From positions 1 through 6,405 of the forward strand of contig JAVBYB010000398.1 of assembly GCA_030824255.1 (NCBI GenBank): a DNA stretch of 6,405 bases, given 5' to 3'. This document shows positions 1 to 6,405 of this stretch, piece by piece (within the stretch, counting starts at the first letter, position 1; every line of letters starts with the position of its first letter). The DNA is from a bacterium (GTDB taxonomy: Bacteria; Pseudomonadota; Alphaproteobacteria; Caulobacterales; Hyphomonadaceae). The notes below the pieces were generated by a model. That model was not told where the DNA came from, did not search any database, and saw only the letters and a program-made list of their open reading frames with translations. Position numbers and translations under genes: made by a program.

Positions 1-40
1 ATAGCTCGCGCGCAACGCGAACGGACGTGAGACGAGACCC

Positions 41-1429
41 ATGAGCGAGACCTTTGACGTCGTCATCATCGGCGGCGGACCCGGTGGCTACAACTGCGCC
101 ACACGCTGCGGACAGCTGGGCCTGAAGGTCGCGCTGATCGAGAAGCGCGACAAGCTGGGCGGCACCTGCCTGAACGTGGGCTGCATCCCCTCCAAGGCGC
201 TGCTGCACGCTTCCGAACTCTATGAGACAGCGGGCAAGGATTTCGCCGGCCTAGGTATCGAAGTGACGGGCCTCAAGCTCAACCTCGAGAACATGCTGAA
301 GCAGAAGGCCGATGCGGTGACGGGCCTCACCAACGGCGTCGCCTACATCATGAAGAAGAACAAGGTCACCGTGTTCAACGGCCATGGCCGCATCGACGGC
401 CCCGGCCGCGTGGTGGTCAACGACAAGGTGCTCGAGGCGAAGAACATCGTTATCGCCACCGGTTCCGAACCGACGCCACTGCCGGGCGTGGACATCGACG
501 AGGATCGCGTCGTCTCATCCACTGGCGCACTGTCGCTCAAAGCCGTGCCGAAGCGCATGATCGTGATCGGCGCAGGCATCATTGGCCTGGAACTGGGATC
601 GGTCTGGCGTCGTCTCGGCGCGGAAGTGACCGTGGTGGAATATCTCGACCGCATCCTGCCGGGCGCGGACGGCGAAGTCGCCAAGCAGGCCCAGCGCATC
701 TTCGCCAAGCAAGGCATCGACTTCAAACTCGGCATGAAGGTGACGGGCGTCGAGAAGCTGAAATCGAAGCTGAAGCTGTCAATGCAGCCGGCTGCCGGCG
801 GCGATAGCGAAACGCTGGACACGGACATTGTGCTGCTTTCCATCGGCCGCCGCCCTTATACCGAAGGCCTTGGCCTCGAGACGGTTGGCGTGACGCCGGA
901 CCGCCGCGGCGTGATCGCCAACGAGCACTACCAGACGTCGGCTCCTGGCGTTTGGGTGCTGGGCGATGTGACCACGGGCCCGATGCTGGCGCACAAGGCC
1001 GAGGACGAAGGCGTCGCCTGCGCCGAGCTGATCGCCGGCAAGGCAGGACATGTGAACTACGACATCATTCCGGGCGTGGTTTACACGAAACCGGAGATCG
1101 CCTGGGTCGGCAAGACCGAGGAAGAACTCAAGGCCGCTGGCATCGCCTACAAGACGGGCAAGTTCCCCTTCTCCGCCAACTCGCGCGCGAAGACGAACCA
1201 CGAGACGGATGGTTTCGTGAAGATCCTCGCCGATGCGGCGACGGATCAGGTTCTGGGCGCGCATCTGATCGGCGTGGGCGTTGGCGAAATTGTCGCCGAA
1301 ATCTGTGTGGCGATGGAATTCGGCGCGTCGTCGGAAGACATCGCGCGCACCTGCCATGCACACCCGACGCTGACCGAAGCTGTCCGCCAGGCCGCCATGG
1401 CGGTTGAAGGCTGGACGATGCAGATGTGA
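41..1429 (+). CDS. lpdA: Dihydrolipoyl dehydrogenase (E3 of 2-oxoacid dehydrogenase complexes)
   Basis: This cytoplasmic flavoenzyme reoxidises the dihydrolipoyl groups of E2 subunits with NAD+; it serves 2-oxoglutarate dehydrogenase and possibly pyruvate dehydrogenase and the glycine cleavage system. The 462 residues match the usual family length. Visible in order: the FAD dinucleotide motif G11-G-G-P-G-G16 with acidic E34; the redox-active disulfide C43/C48 within GGTCLNVGCIPSK (40-52); a second Rossmann motif G177-A-G-I-I-G182 with E200, which fits NAD rather than NADP; the second FAD-contact motif with D309 (GDVTTGPMLAH); and the C-terminal dimerisation domain with the catalytic pair H441 and E446 in HAHPTLTE. 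There is no N-terminal lipoyl domain. The ATG at 41 starts directly before the conserved beta strand, but its Shine-Dalgarno is weak (purine-rich 29-37). Upstream bases 1-40 are too short to identify the preceding gene. Reading frames there close at TAG 2-4, TGA 28-30 or TGA 42-44; the last would overlap this start as ATGA. The hydrolase follows on the same strand after 98 bases without an obvious terminator. Confidence 0.97.
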   Translation: MSETFDVVIIGGGPGGYNCATRCGQLGLKVALIEKRDKLGGTCLNVGCIPSKALLHASELYETAGKDFAGLGIEVTGLKLNLENMLKQKADAVTGLTNGVAYIMKKNKVTVFNGHGRIDGPGRVVVNDKVLEAKNIVIATGSEPTPLPGVDIDEDRVVSSTGALSLKAVPKRMIVIGAGIIGLELGSVWRRLGAEVTVVEYLDRILPGADGEVAKQAQRIFAKQGIDFKLGMKVTGVEKLKSKLKLSMQPAAGGDSETLDTDIVLLSIGRRPYTEGLGLETVGVTPDRRGVIANEHYQTSAPGVWVLGDVTTGPMLAHKAEDEGVACAELIAGKAGHVNYDIIPGVVYTKPEIAWVGKTEEELKAAGIAYKTGKFPFSANSRAKTNHETDGFVKILADAATDQVLGAHLIGVGVGEIVAEICVAMEFGASSEDIARTCHAHPTLTEAVRQAAMAVEGWTMQM

Positions 1430-1514
1430 TTCGCGCCGGGCGCCTCGCGCGTCCGGGACGTGGATGACGGCATGGCGTTTGCGATGCGCCTGTGCTTGGC
1501 TCCGCCCTGGGGCT

Positions 1515-1518
1515 GGAG
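1515..1518 (+). promoter_or_regulatory. Shine-Dalgarno GGAG deciding the hydrolase start
   Basis: GGAG at 1515-1518 lies 9 bases before the ATG at 1528. An in-frame GTG at 1492 would add 12 residues (MLGSALGLERGR), but it lacks a well-placed purine run, and those residues do not resemble the conserved hydrolase N-terminus. I therefore chose 1528. A second purine run, GGGAG at 1522-1526, sits too close to the ATG to be the main site. Confidence 0.55.
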
Positions 1519-1527
1519 CGTGGGAGA

Positions 1528-2433
1528 ATGCGTTTGAGCTCCGTATCATCGGACACCAGCGAGCTTTCGCAGGCGAGAGCGGCCGTCGCCGGCCGCCTGA
1601 ACAATGCGGATCCGTCCGATATCGCGGCGCTGCGCCGCGCCTATGACGCCTTTGCCGAAAAAGACCCGACACCGCCGATCGCGACCGAATCGCCGATCGA
1701 GCTTAACGGCGTGTCCTGCCTTGGCCTGCTCCCGGAGGACGCCAACGGCGACAATGTGCTGTTCTGGTGCCATGGCGGCGGCTTCACCATGGGGTCCTCC
1801 CGTTCACATCGCGGGCTGGCGAGCCAGGTGGCAGGCCACGCAAAGGTCGGCGCCATCATTCCGGACTATCGCCTCGCGCCGGAGCACCGCCACCCCGCCG
1901 CAGTGGAAGACTGTGTCGCCGCCTATCTCGGCATGATGGGCGAAGGCGTGAAAGCATCGAGCGTGATTGTCGCCGGAGATTCGGCGGGCGGCGCACTCGC
2001 GGTTGCGAGCCTGCTGAAGCTTCGTGACAGCGGCAAGGCGATGCCGGCGGGACTGATCCTGCTGTCGCCGTGGGTCGACCTTGCCAACAAGGGCTGGAGC
2101 CACACGTCCCAGGCGCAGCGCGATCCGTTCCTCACGACGCAGGGCCTGTCGCGTCGCGCGCAGGAGTATTTCGGCGGCGGCGGCAGCCTGCCTCTTCTCG
2201 ATGCCGACATGCGTGGCCTGCCCCCGACCTTCATCCAGACCGGGGAAGCCGAAATCCTGATGTCGGATTCAACCGCGCTGGCCGAACGCCTCGGCGCTGC
2301 GGGCGTGCCGGTGACGCTTGAGATCTGGCCGGAGATGTTCCACGTGTTCCAGGCGCGCTATGCGATGCTGAGCCCGGCGCGACAGGCGGTGGAGCGCCTC
2401 GGCAAATGGGCCGCTGCGCATCTCGCGACCTAG
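1528..2433 (+). CDS. Alpha/beta-hydrolase, hormone-sensitive-lipase (family IV) type esterase
   Basis: This is a predicted carboxylic-ester hydrolase of the alpha/beta-hydrolase-3 group; its natural substrate cannot be told from sequence. It has 301 residues from the ATG at 1528, typical for the family, with no signal peptide or membrane segment, so it is probably cytoplasmic. A helical cap region (about 1-55) precedes the fold. Visible motifs are the oxyanion-hole H82-G-G-G85, the nucleophile elbow G150-D-S152-A-G-G155 with S152 as catalytic serine, and H272 in MFHVF as catalytic histidine. The usual catalytic aspartate of the D-P-L type motif is replaced: the aligned stretch is G239-E-A-E242-I-L-M-S-D247, so E242 (or less likely D247) would supply the acid. 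I recall this GxAExL variant from related bacterial hydrolases. The gene is 98 bases downstream of lpdA on the same strand, so co-transcription is possible, but no functional link to E3 is evident. Base composition resembles its neighbours. A GTG at 1492 is an alternative start. Confidence 0.88.
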   Translation: MRLSSVSSDTSELSQARAAVAGRLNNADPSDIAALRRAYDAFAEKDPTPPIATESPIELNGVSCLGLLPEDANGDNVLFWCHGGGFTMGSSRSHRGLASQVAGHAKVGAIIPDYRLAPEHRHPAAVEDCVAAYLGMMGEGVKASSVIVAGDSAGGALAVASLLKLRDSGKAMPAGLILLSPWVDLANKGWSHTSQAQRDPFLTTQGLSRRAQEYFGGGGSLPLLDADMRGLPPTFIQTGEAEILMSDSTALAERLGAAGVPVTLEIWPEMFHVFQARYAMLSPARQAVERLGKWAAAHLAT

Positions 2434-2437
2434 ACCA

Positions 2438-2475
2438 CAAACGAAAACAGCCGCCCCGAAGGGCGGCTGTCGTTT
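2438..2475. terminator. Bidirectional intrinsic terminator between convergent genes
   Basis: A perfect 10-bp stem (2447-2456 with 2461-2470, ACAGCCGCCC/GGGCGGCTGT) closes on a 4-base CGAA loop. A lower helix of AAACG (2439-2443) with CGTTT (2471-2475) can extend it across an AAA bulge. Read on the minus strand, the stem is followed at once by TTTTCGTTTG, a fair U-tract that would end sucA transcription 24 bases after its stop. On the plus strand it is followed by CGTTTCTTCC, a weaker U-tract 37 bases past the hydrolase stop. The hairpin fills the 60-base gap between the two converging genes. Confidence 0.85.
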
Positions 2476-2493
2476 CTTCCGAAGGCGCAAGCC

Positions 2494-5493
2494 CTACTTC
2501 TCGAACGCAGCATCGAGGAAGGCGGCGAGCTCCTTGTTGTGGAGGGCCATGGTGCCGGCGGCGGTGGAGGCGGAGGCGGGGCGGCCGACATAGCGGGCGC
2601 GCTTGTGCTTCACATCCAGCTTCTCGAGTGTCTTCTCGATGTTCCAGTCGACAAAGTTCCACGAGCCCATGTTGCGCGGCTCTTCCTGGCACCAGACCAT
2701 GTCTGCCTGCGGGAAGCGCGCGAGCTCCTTCATCAGCGAGGCGACCGGGAACGGATAAAGCTGTTCGACGCGCAGCAGGTAGACGTCGTCGATCTTGCGC
2801 TTCTCGCGCTCTTCGAAGAGGTCGAAATAGACCTTGCCCGTGCACATCACGACGCGGCGGATGTCCTTGTCGGCCTTCAGCGTGACCTCGGCCTTGCACT
2901 CGGGCACTTCCGCGCCGTCGGGCAGGATGCGGTGGAAGGACGAGTTCGGCCCGAGGTCCTTGTAGAAGGACACGGCGCGCTTGTGACGCAGCAGCGACTT
3001 CGGCGTCATCACGATCAGCGGCTTGCGGAAGTCGCGATGCATCTGGCGGCGCAGGGCGTGGAAGTAGTTCGCCGGCGTCGTCGGATAGACGACCTGCATG
3101 TTGTCCTGTGCGCACATCTGGAGGAAGCGTTCCAGGCGGGCGGAGGAGTGTTCCGGCCCCTGCCCCTCATAGCCATGCGGCAGGAGGCAGACGAGACCGG
3201 ACATGCGCAGCCACTTGCGTTCGCCCGAAGAGATGAACTGGTCGAACAGGACCTGCGCGCCGTTGGCGAAATCGCCGAACTGCGCTTCCCACAGCACCAG
3301 CGTCTGGGGGGCCGTCAGCGAGTAGCCATACTCGTAGCCGAGCACAGCTTCCTCGGAGAGGAGCGAGTCGATCACCTCGTAGTGCGCCTGCGTCGGCGAG
3401 AGGTTGTTGAGCGGCGTGTAACGCTCTTCGGTGACCTGATCGACGAAGTGCGAGTGGCGCTGGGTGAACGTGCCACGGCACGAGTCCTGGCCCGACAGAC
3501 GGACCGGGAAGCCTTCTTCCAGCAGCGTGGCATAGGCCATGTGCTCAGCCATGCCCCAGTCGAGGCCTTCGCCGCTCTCGGCCATCTTGCGACGCGCATC
3601 GACCGTGCGGGCGACCGTCTTGTGGATGTTGAAACCATCCGGAACGGTGGTGATCTTCTTGCCAATCTCCTTGAGCTTGGCCATCGGAACGCCGGTCTTG
3701 CCGCGGCCTTCCTCATCCTTCGGCAGGCCGAGGCCGGCCCACTTGCCATCGAGCCAGTCAGCGGCGCCGGGCTTGAACGTCTTGGCCTTCTCGAACTCGG
3801 CGTCGAGGAAGGTCTCGAACTCGGAGACCATCTCGTTGACGCCGTCTTCGGTGATGACGCCCTCGTCGACCAGGCGACGCGAATAGAGTTCGCGCGTCGA
3901 GGACTGATCGCGGATCTTCGCGTACATCTGGGGCTGCGTCATGGTCGGATCGTCGCCCTCGTTGTGACCGAAGCGGCGATAGCAGAACATGTCGATCACC
4001 ACGTCCTTGCGGAACAGCTGGCGATACTCGGCGGCCACCTTGGCGGCGTAGACGACCGCTTCGGGATCATCGCCGTTGACGTGGAACACCGGGGCTTCGA
4101 CCATCTTCGCCATATCCGACGGATAGGGCGAGGAGCGCGAGAAGGACGGCGCCGTCGTGAAGCCGATCTGGTTGTTGACGATGAAGTGCATCGCCCCGCC
4201 CGTGCGGTAGCCGGCAAGACCGGACAGCGCGAAGCATTCGGCGACAACACCCTGGCCTGCGAAGGCGGCATCGCCGTGCAGCAGCAGCGGCATGACCTTG
4301 GCGCGGAGCGCATCACGCGCCTTCGGATCGGTGGCGCGCGCGCCGCCAGCTTCGGCATCATCGAAGAACTGCTTCGCACGGGCCTTGCCCAGCACGACAG
4401 GATTCACGATTTCGAGGTGGCTGGGGTTTGCCGTGAGCGACAGGTGGACACTGTGGCCGTCGAACTCGCGGTCCGACGAGGCGCCGAGGTGGTATTTCAC
4501 GTCGCCCGAGCCGTAGTCGTCGGAGCCCTGGGTGTTGCCGCCCTGAAACTCGAAGAAGATCTTGTGGTAGGGCTTGCCCATCACGGCGGCGAGCACGTTG
4601 AGACGGCCGCGGTGCGGCATGCCGAAGATGATCTCGTCGACGCCGAGCGCGCCGCCGCGCTTGATGATCTGCTCCAGCGCCGGCACGGCGGCTTCACCGC
4701 CATCGAGGCCGAAACGCTTGGTGCCCGGATAGCGCTTGTGCAGGAAGCGCTCGAAGCCTTCGGTCTCGACCAGCTTCTTCAGGATCGCGCGCTTGCCCTC
4801 CGGCGTGAACGAGATTTCCTTGTCCTTGCCTTCGATGCGCTGCTGGATCCAGGCCTTCTCGTCCGGATCCGAAATGTGCATGAACTCGACGGCGAACGTG
4901 CCGCAATAGGTGCGGCGCAGGATGTCGATCATCTGGCGGGGCGTCGCGTATTCGAGGCCCAGCACGTTGTCGATGTAGATGCGGCGGTCCATGTCCTTCG
5001 GCCCGAAGCCGTAGGTGCGCGGATCAAGCTCGGGCTGTTCTTCGCGGCGAAGCATGGACAGCGGATCGAGGTTGGCGGCGAGGTGGCCGCGGATACGGTA
5101 GGCGCGAATCATCATGATCGCGCGGATCGAGTCCTGAACCTGCTGGTGGAGATCTGCCGGTGCGATCGTGGGGCCGACCTGCGGGGCTTTCTTCGGGGCG
5201 GGCTTGGCGTCCGGCGCCCAGTTGCCGTCGAGCGCCGAGACAAGCTCGCCATTCTGGTGACGGAGCGGCTCCTGCCATTCCGGCCCCCTGGCGGCCTTTG
5301 TCGCATCAGCAGGCGCGTCAGCCACACCGCGGAAGAAGCGCTGCCAGCTTTCGCCGACAGAGTTCGGGTCTTCTGCGTACTGTGCGTAGAGCTGTTCGAT
5401 GTAGGCGGCGTTGGCGCCATAGAGGAACGCCGTATCCAGCATGGCTTCGTTGTCCATTCCGCGGACTTCGCCAGGCTTCGCCTCGATGTTCAT
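2494..5493 (-). CDS. sucA: 2-oxoglutarate dehydrogenase E1 component (thiamine diphosphate-dependent)
   Basis: SucA decarboxylates 2-oxoglutarate on thiamine diphosphate and transfers the succinyl group to the lipoyl domain of E2 (SucB), the rate-setting TCA step in the cytoplasm. The protein has 999 residues against about 930 in E. coli; the extra length is mainly near the N-terminus, in a low-complexity Ala/Pro/Lys linker around residues 60-110. Order: the short E1 N-terminal segment (about 20-55, AAYIEQLYAQYAEDP); the thiamine-binding dehydrogenase domain (about 250-590) with H294 in GMPHRGRLN and the Mg-thiamine motif from G407-D408 to N440-N441; the transketolase-like pyrimidine domain (about 645-845); and the C-terminal domain with QEEPRNMGSW. 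Spacing of H294, D408 and N441 matches H260, D374 and N407 of E. coli SucA as I recall them. C672 sits in GQDSCRGTF, where Gly or Glu is more usual. No E2 domain is fused, unlike in actinobacteria. The ATG at 5493 has AGGA 8 bases upstream; the Met at residue 13 lacks a well-placed site. sucD lies 203 bases upstream on the same strand. Confidence 0.98.
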   Translation of the reverse strand: MNIEAKPGEVRGMDNEAMLDTAFLYGANAAYIEQLYAQYAEDPNSVGESWQRFFRGVADAPADATKAARGPEWQEPLRHQNGELVSALDGNWAPDAKPAPKKAPQVGPTIAPADLHQQVQDSIRAIMMIRAYRIRGHLAANLDPLSMLRREEQPELDPRTYGFGPKDMDRRIYIDNVLGLEYATPRQMIDILRRTYCGTFAVEFMHISDPDEKAWIQQRIEGKDKEISFTPEGKRAILKKLVETEGFERFLHKRYPGTKRFGLDGGEAAVPALEQIIKRGGALGVDEIIFGMPHRGRLNVLAAVMGKPYHKIFFEFQGGNTQGSDDYGSGDVKYHLGASSDREFDGHSVHLSLTANPSHLEIVNPVVLGKARAKQFFDDAEAGGARATDPKARDALRAKVMPLLLHGDAAFAGQGVVAECFALSGLAGYRTGGAMHFIVNNQIGFTTAPSFSRSSPYPSDMAKMVEAPVFHVNGDDPEAVVYAAKVAAEYRQLFRKDVVIDMFCYRRFGHNEGDDPTMTQPQMYAKIRDQSSTRELYSRRLVDEGVITEDGVNEMVSEFETFLDAEFEKAKTFKPGAADWLDGKWAGLGLPKDEEGRGKTGVPMAKLKEIGKKITTVPDGFNIHKTVARTVDARRKMAESGEGLDWGMAEHMAYATLLEEGFPVRLSGQDSCRGTFTQRHSHFVDQVTEERYTPLNNLSPTQAHYEVIDSLLSEEAVLGYEYGYSLTAPQTLVLWEAQFGDFANGAQVLFDQFISSGERKWLRMSGLVCLLPHGYEGQGPEHSSARLERFLQMCAQDNMQVVYPTTPANYFHALRRQMHRDFRKPLIVMTPKSLLRHKRAVSFYKDLGPNSSFHRILPDGAEVPECKAEVTLKADKDIRRVVMCTGKVYFDLFEEREKRKIDDVYLLRVEQLYPFPVASLMKELARFPQADMVWCQEEPRNMGSWNFVDWNIEKTLEKLDVKHKRARYVGRPASASTAAGTMALHNKELAAFLDAAFEK

Positions 5494-5501
5494 TTTTTAC
5501 G

Positions 5502-5505
5502 TCCT
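5502..5505 (-). promoter_or_regulatory. Shine-Dalgarno AGGA of sucA
   Basis: On the minus strand AGGA at 5505-5502 lies 8 bases before the ATG at 5493, separated by GTAAAAA-type A-rich sequence that should be open for ribosome entry. It supports the first ATG over the in-frame ATG 36 bases downstream. Confidence 0.7.
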
Positions 5506-5518
5506 GTTGCGCCGGAAT

Positions 5519-5534
5519 CGGGGCCCCTGCCCCG
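5519..5534. repeat. GC-only hairpin in the sucA leader
   Basis: CGGGGC (5519-5524) pairs with GCCCCG (5529-5534) around a 4-base loop. In a sucA transcript this very stable 6-bp stem would sit just upstream of the Shine-Dalgarno (its 3' foot is 13 bases before AGGA). It overlaps an 8-base palindrome, GGGGCCCC, at 5520-5527, so alternative pairing is possible. No U-tract follows, so it is not an intrinsic terminator. A role in RNA stability or translation is only inference. Confidence 0.4.
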
Positions 5535-5576
5535 GACGCGCGTGGTGGCACTCAGATGCTGCTTTTTACGGCCCGA

Positions 5577-5595
5577 CTCAACCCAAAAGGGTGAG
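5577..5595. repeat. Inverted repeat in the sucD-sucA intergenic region
   Basis: CTC-A-ACCC (5577-5584) and GGGT-GAG (5589-5595) form a 7-bp stem with one bulged A around an AAAA loop (plus strand). It is about 85-100 bases upstream of the sucA start. It lacks a following T-run in either direction, so an operator or an RNA stem are both possible and neither is shown. Confidence 0.35.
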
Positions 5596-5664
5596 ACATT
5601 CTGCACATAAGCCCGTGACCGGTTAGCAGACCGTTTCATATGGGGAACAGAGGGCGGAAACCCC

Positions 5665-5708
5665 AGCGTTTCAGCGCGCTTGTCCTGCTTGAACCGCTAG
5701 CGTTTCAG
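5665..5708. repeat. 10-base direct repeat at the sucD 3' end
   Basis: AGCGTTTCAG occurs at 5665-5674 and again at 5699-5708, start points 34 bases apart. The second copy covers the last three sense codons and part of the stop codon of sucD, so the first copy looks like an echo of the gene's 3' end placed just after it. It may be a small duplication or chance. Confidence 0.4.
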
Positions 5709-6405
5709 AACCTCGGTCATCGTCACGCCCAGGCGCGCCGGGCTCGGCGACACGACGATGCCGGCCGATTCCATGGCGGCGATTTTCGACTCCGCATCGC
5801 CCTTGCCGCCTGAAACGATGGCGCCGGCATGGCCCATGGTGCGGCCCTTGGGGGCCGTACGACCGGCGATAAAGCCGACCATGGGCTTCTTGCGGCCGCG
5901 TTTGGCTTCGTCCTTGAGGAACTGGGCGGCGTCTTCCTCGCCCGAACCGCCGATCTCGCCGATCATGATGATCGCCTGGGTGGCGTCGTCGGCAAGGAAC
6001 ATCTCAAGCACGTCGATGAAGTCCGTGCCCTTGACCGGGTCGCCGCCGATGCCGACAGCCGTCGTCTGGCCGAGGCCTTCATTGGTGGTCTGGAACACCG
6101 CCTCATAGGTCAGCGTGCCCGAGCGCGAGAGCACGCCGATCGAGCCCTTGGAGAAGATGTTGCCCGGCATGATGCCGATCTTGCACTCGCCCGGCGTCAG
6201 CACGCCCGGGCAGTTCGGCCCGATCAGGCGCGATTTCGATTTCGACAGGCGATCCTTCACCTTCACCATGTCGAGCACCGGCACGCCTTCCGTGATCGTG
6301 ACGATCAGCGGGATTTCGGCGTCGATGGCTTCGAGGATGGCGGCGGCGCAACCCGACGGCGGCACGTAGATCACCGTGGCGTTGGCGCCGGTGGCTTCCT
6401 TCGCC
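5697..6405 (-). CDS. sucD: Succinyl-CoA synthetase alpha subunit, partial (5' end beyond the window)
   Basis: SucD, with SucC, interconverts succinyl-CoA and succinate with phosphorylation of ADP or GDP in the TCA cycle. The frame stays open to the right edge: 235 complete codons are visible, and about 55 N-terminal residues, including the CoA-binding Rossmann start, are missing by comparison with the 289-residue E. coli protein. A GTG at 6374 lies inside the gene (ATVIYVPP, normal family sequence) and should not be taken as the start. Visible motifs are [10 protein letters not shown], the PNCPGV loop, [15 protein letters not shown], the phosphate-site MIGEIGG, and [12 protein letters not shown], whose histidine (codon 5829-5831) is the one phosphorylated during catalysis. 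That histidine is 44 residues from the C-terminus, as in E. coli. The stop is TAG at 5699-5697. sucA follows on the same strand after 203 bases, and sucC is expected just upstream outside the window. Confidence 0.97.
   Translation of the reverse strand, partial: AKEATGANATVIYVPPSGCAAAILEAIDAEIPLIVTITEGVPVLDMVKVKDRLSKSKSRLIGPNCPGVLTPGECKIGIMPGNIFSKGSIGVLSRSGTLTYEAVFQTTNEGLGQTTAVGIGGDPVKGTDFIDVLEMFLADDATQAIIMIGEIGGSGEEDAAQFLKDEAKRGRKKPMVGFIAGRTAPKGRTMGHAGAIVSGGKGDAESKIAAMESAGIVVSPSPARLGVTMTEVLKR

Larger units (their letters stand above)
5494..5696 (-). other. sucD-sucA intergenic region / probable sucA leader
   Basis: This 203-base stretch separates sucD from sucA on the minus strand and has no convincing reading frame. 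It is less GC-rich in parts than the genes and contains two inverted repeats (5519-5534 and 5577-5595) and a short repeat of the sucD 3' end. No hairpin here carries a U-tract, so I see no intrinsic terminator after sucD and read-through into sucA is possible. A TTGAGT on the minus strand (5581-5576) resembles a -35 box, but no good -10 lies at 17 bases. Its size leaves room for an independent sucA promoter, which I cannot place. Confidence 0.5.

Noticed and set aside
1430..1527. A possible terminator or promoter between lpdA and the hydrolase.
   Set aside because: There is an 11-base palindrome (CGTCC-G-GGACG, 1450-1460) and other GC-rich short repeats, but no stem followed by a T-run and no credible -35/-10 pair.
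779..1672. A 297-codon minus-strand open frame over the lpdA 3' half and the hydrolase start.
   Set aside because: It is in codon register with lpdA, so it is the same GC-driven shadow effect; the product is Arg/His/Ala-rich with no recognisable motif and it crosses two genuine genes.
2231..3115. A 294-codon minus-strand frame over the ends of sucA and the hydrolase.
   Set aside because: It is out of frame with sucA, very Arg/Pro-rich, and reads through the terminator hairpin; it has no plausible ribosome site or domain.
5553..5581. A sigma70-like promoter for sucA on the minus strand with TTGAGT at 5581-5576.
   Set aside because: The hexamer at 17-base spacing (CATCTG) is a poor -10 box, so the match is not better than chance.
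2539..5610. A 1023-codon stop-free plus-strand frame running antisense through nearly all of sucA.
   Set aside because: It is in exact codon register with sucA, so it stays open only because sucA avoids TTA, CTA and TCA codons in GC-rich DNA. Its translation is rich in Arg, Ala, Val, Glu and Asp/His without domain motifs, while the sense strand is an unmistakable SucA.
1..6405. A hidden mobile element, defence system, CRISPR array or novel gene cassette.
   Set aside because: Four conserved or family-typical genes fill the window, gaps are 203 bases or less, and there are no terminal repeats, integrase or transposase motifs, regularly spaced repeats or sharp composition changes.

Overview
The window is a GC-rich, densely coding stretch that looks like an alphaproteobacterial chromosome. 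The protein sequences suggest a relative of the Hyphomonadaceae or Caulobacterales; that placement rests on remembered resemblance and is tentative below the class level. Four protein genes account for almost all of it, and three belong to the 2-oxoglutarate to succinate segment of the TCA cycle.

Layout. Bases 41-1429 (+) encode dihydrolipoyl dehydrogenase (E3, lpdA). After a 98-base gap, 1528-2433 (+) encode a cytoplasmic alpha/beta-hydrolase of the hormone-sensitive-lipase type. A short convergent gap of 60 bases holds a strong hairpin that can end transcription from both sides. Bases 2494-5493 (-) encode the full-length thiamine-dependent E1 of 2-oxoglutarate dehydrogenase (sucA). A 203-base leader or intergenic region follows. 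Bases 5697-6405 (-) are the C-terminal four-fifths of succinyl-CoA synthetase alpha (sucD), which runs off the right edge.

How they fit together. SucA decarboxylates 2-oxoglutarate and passes the succinyl group to the E2 subunit (sucB, not in the window). LpdA reoxidises the E2 dihydrolipoamide with NAD+. Succinyl-CoA synthetase (SucCD) then converts succinyl-CoA to succinate with formation of a nucleoside triphosphate. The order sucD-sucA on the minus strand fits the usual mdh-sucC-sucD-sucA order. Unlike the common single-strand sucAB-lpd arrangement, sucA is followed by a convergent plus-strand unit ending in lpdA and the hydrolase. sucB probably lies left of lpdA or elsewhere.

I found no mobile element, CRISPR array, tRNA, rRNA, toxin or defence gene, and nothing that supports a new biological system. 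The remaining points of interest are the split gene arrangement, the bidirectional terminator, the structured sucA leader, and the glutamate at the usual catalytic-acid position of the hydrolase.
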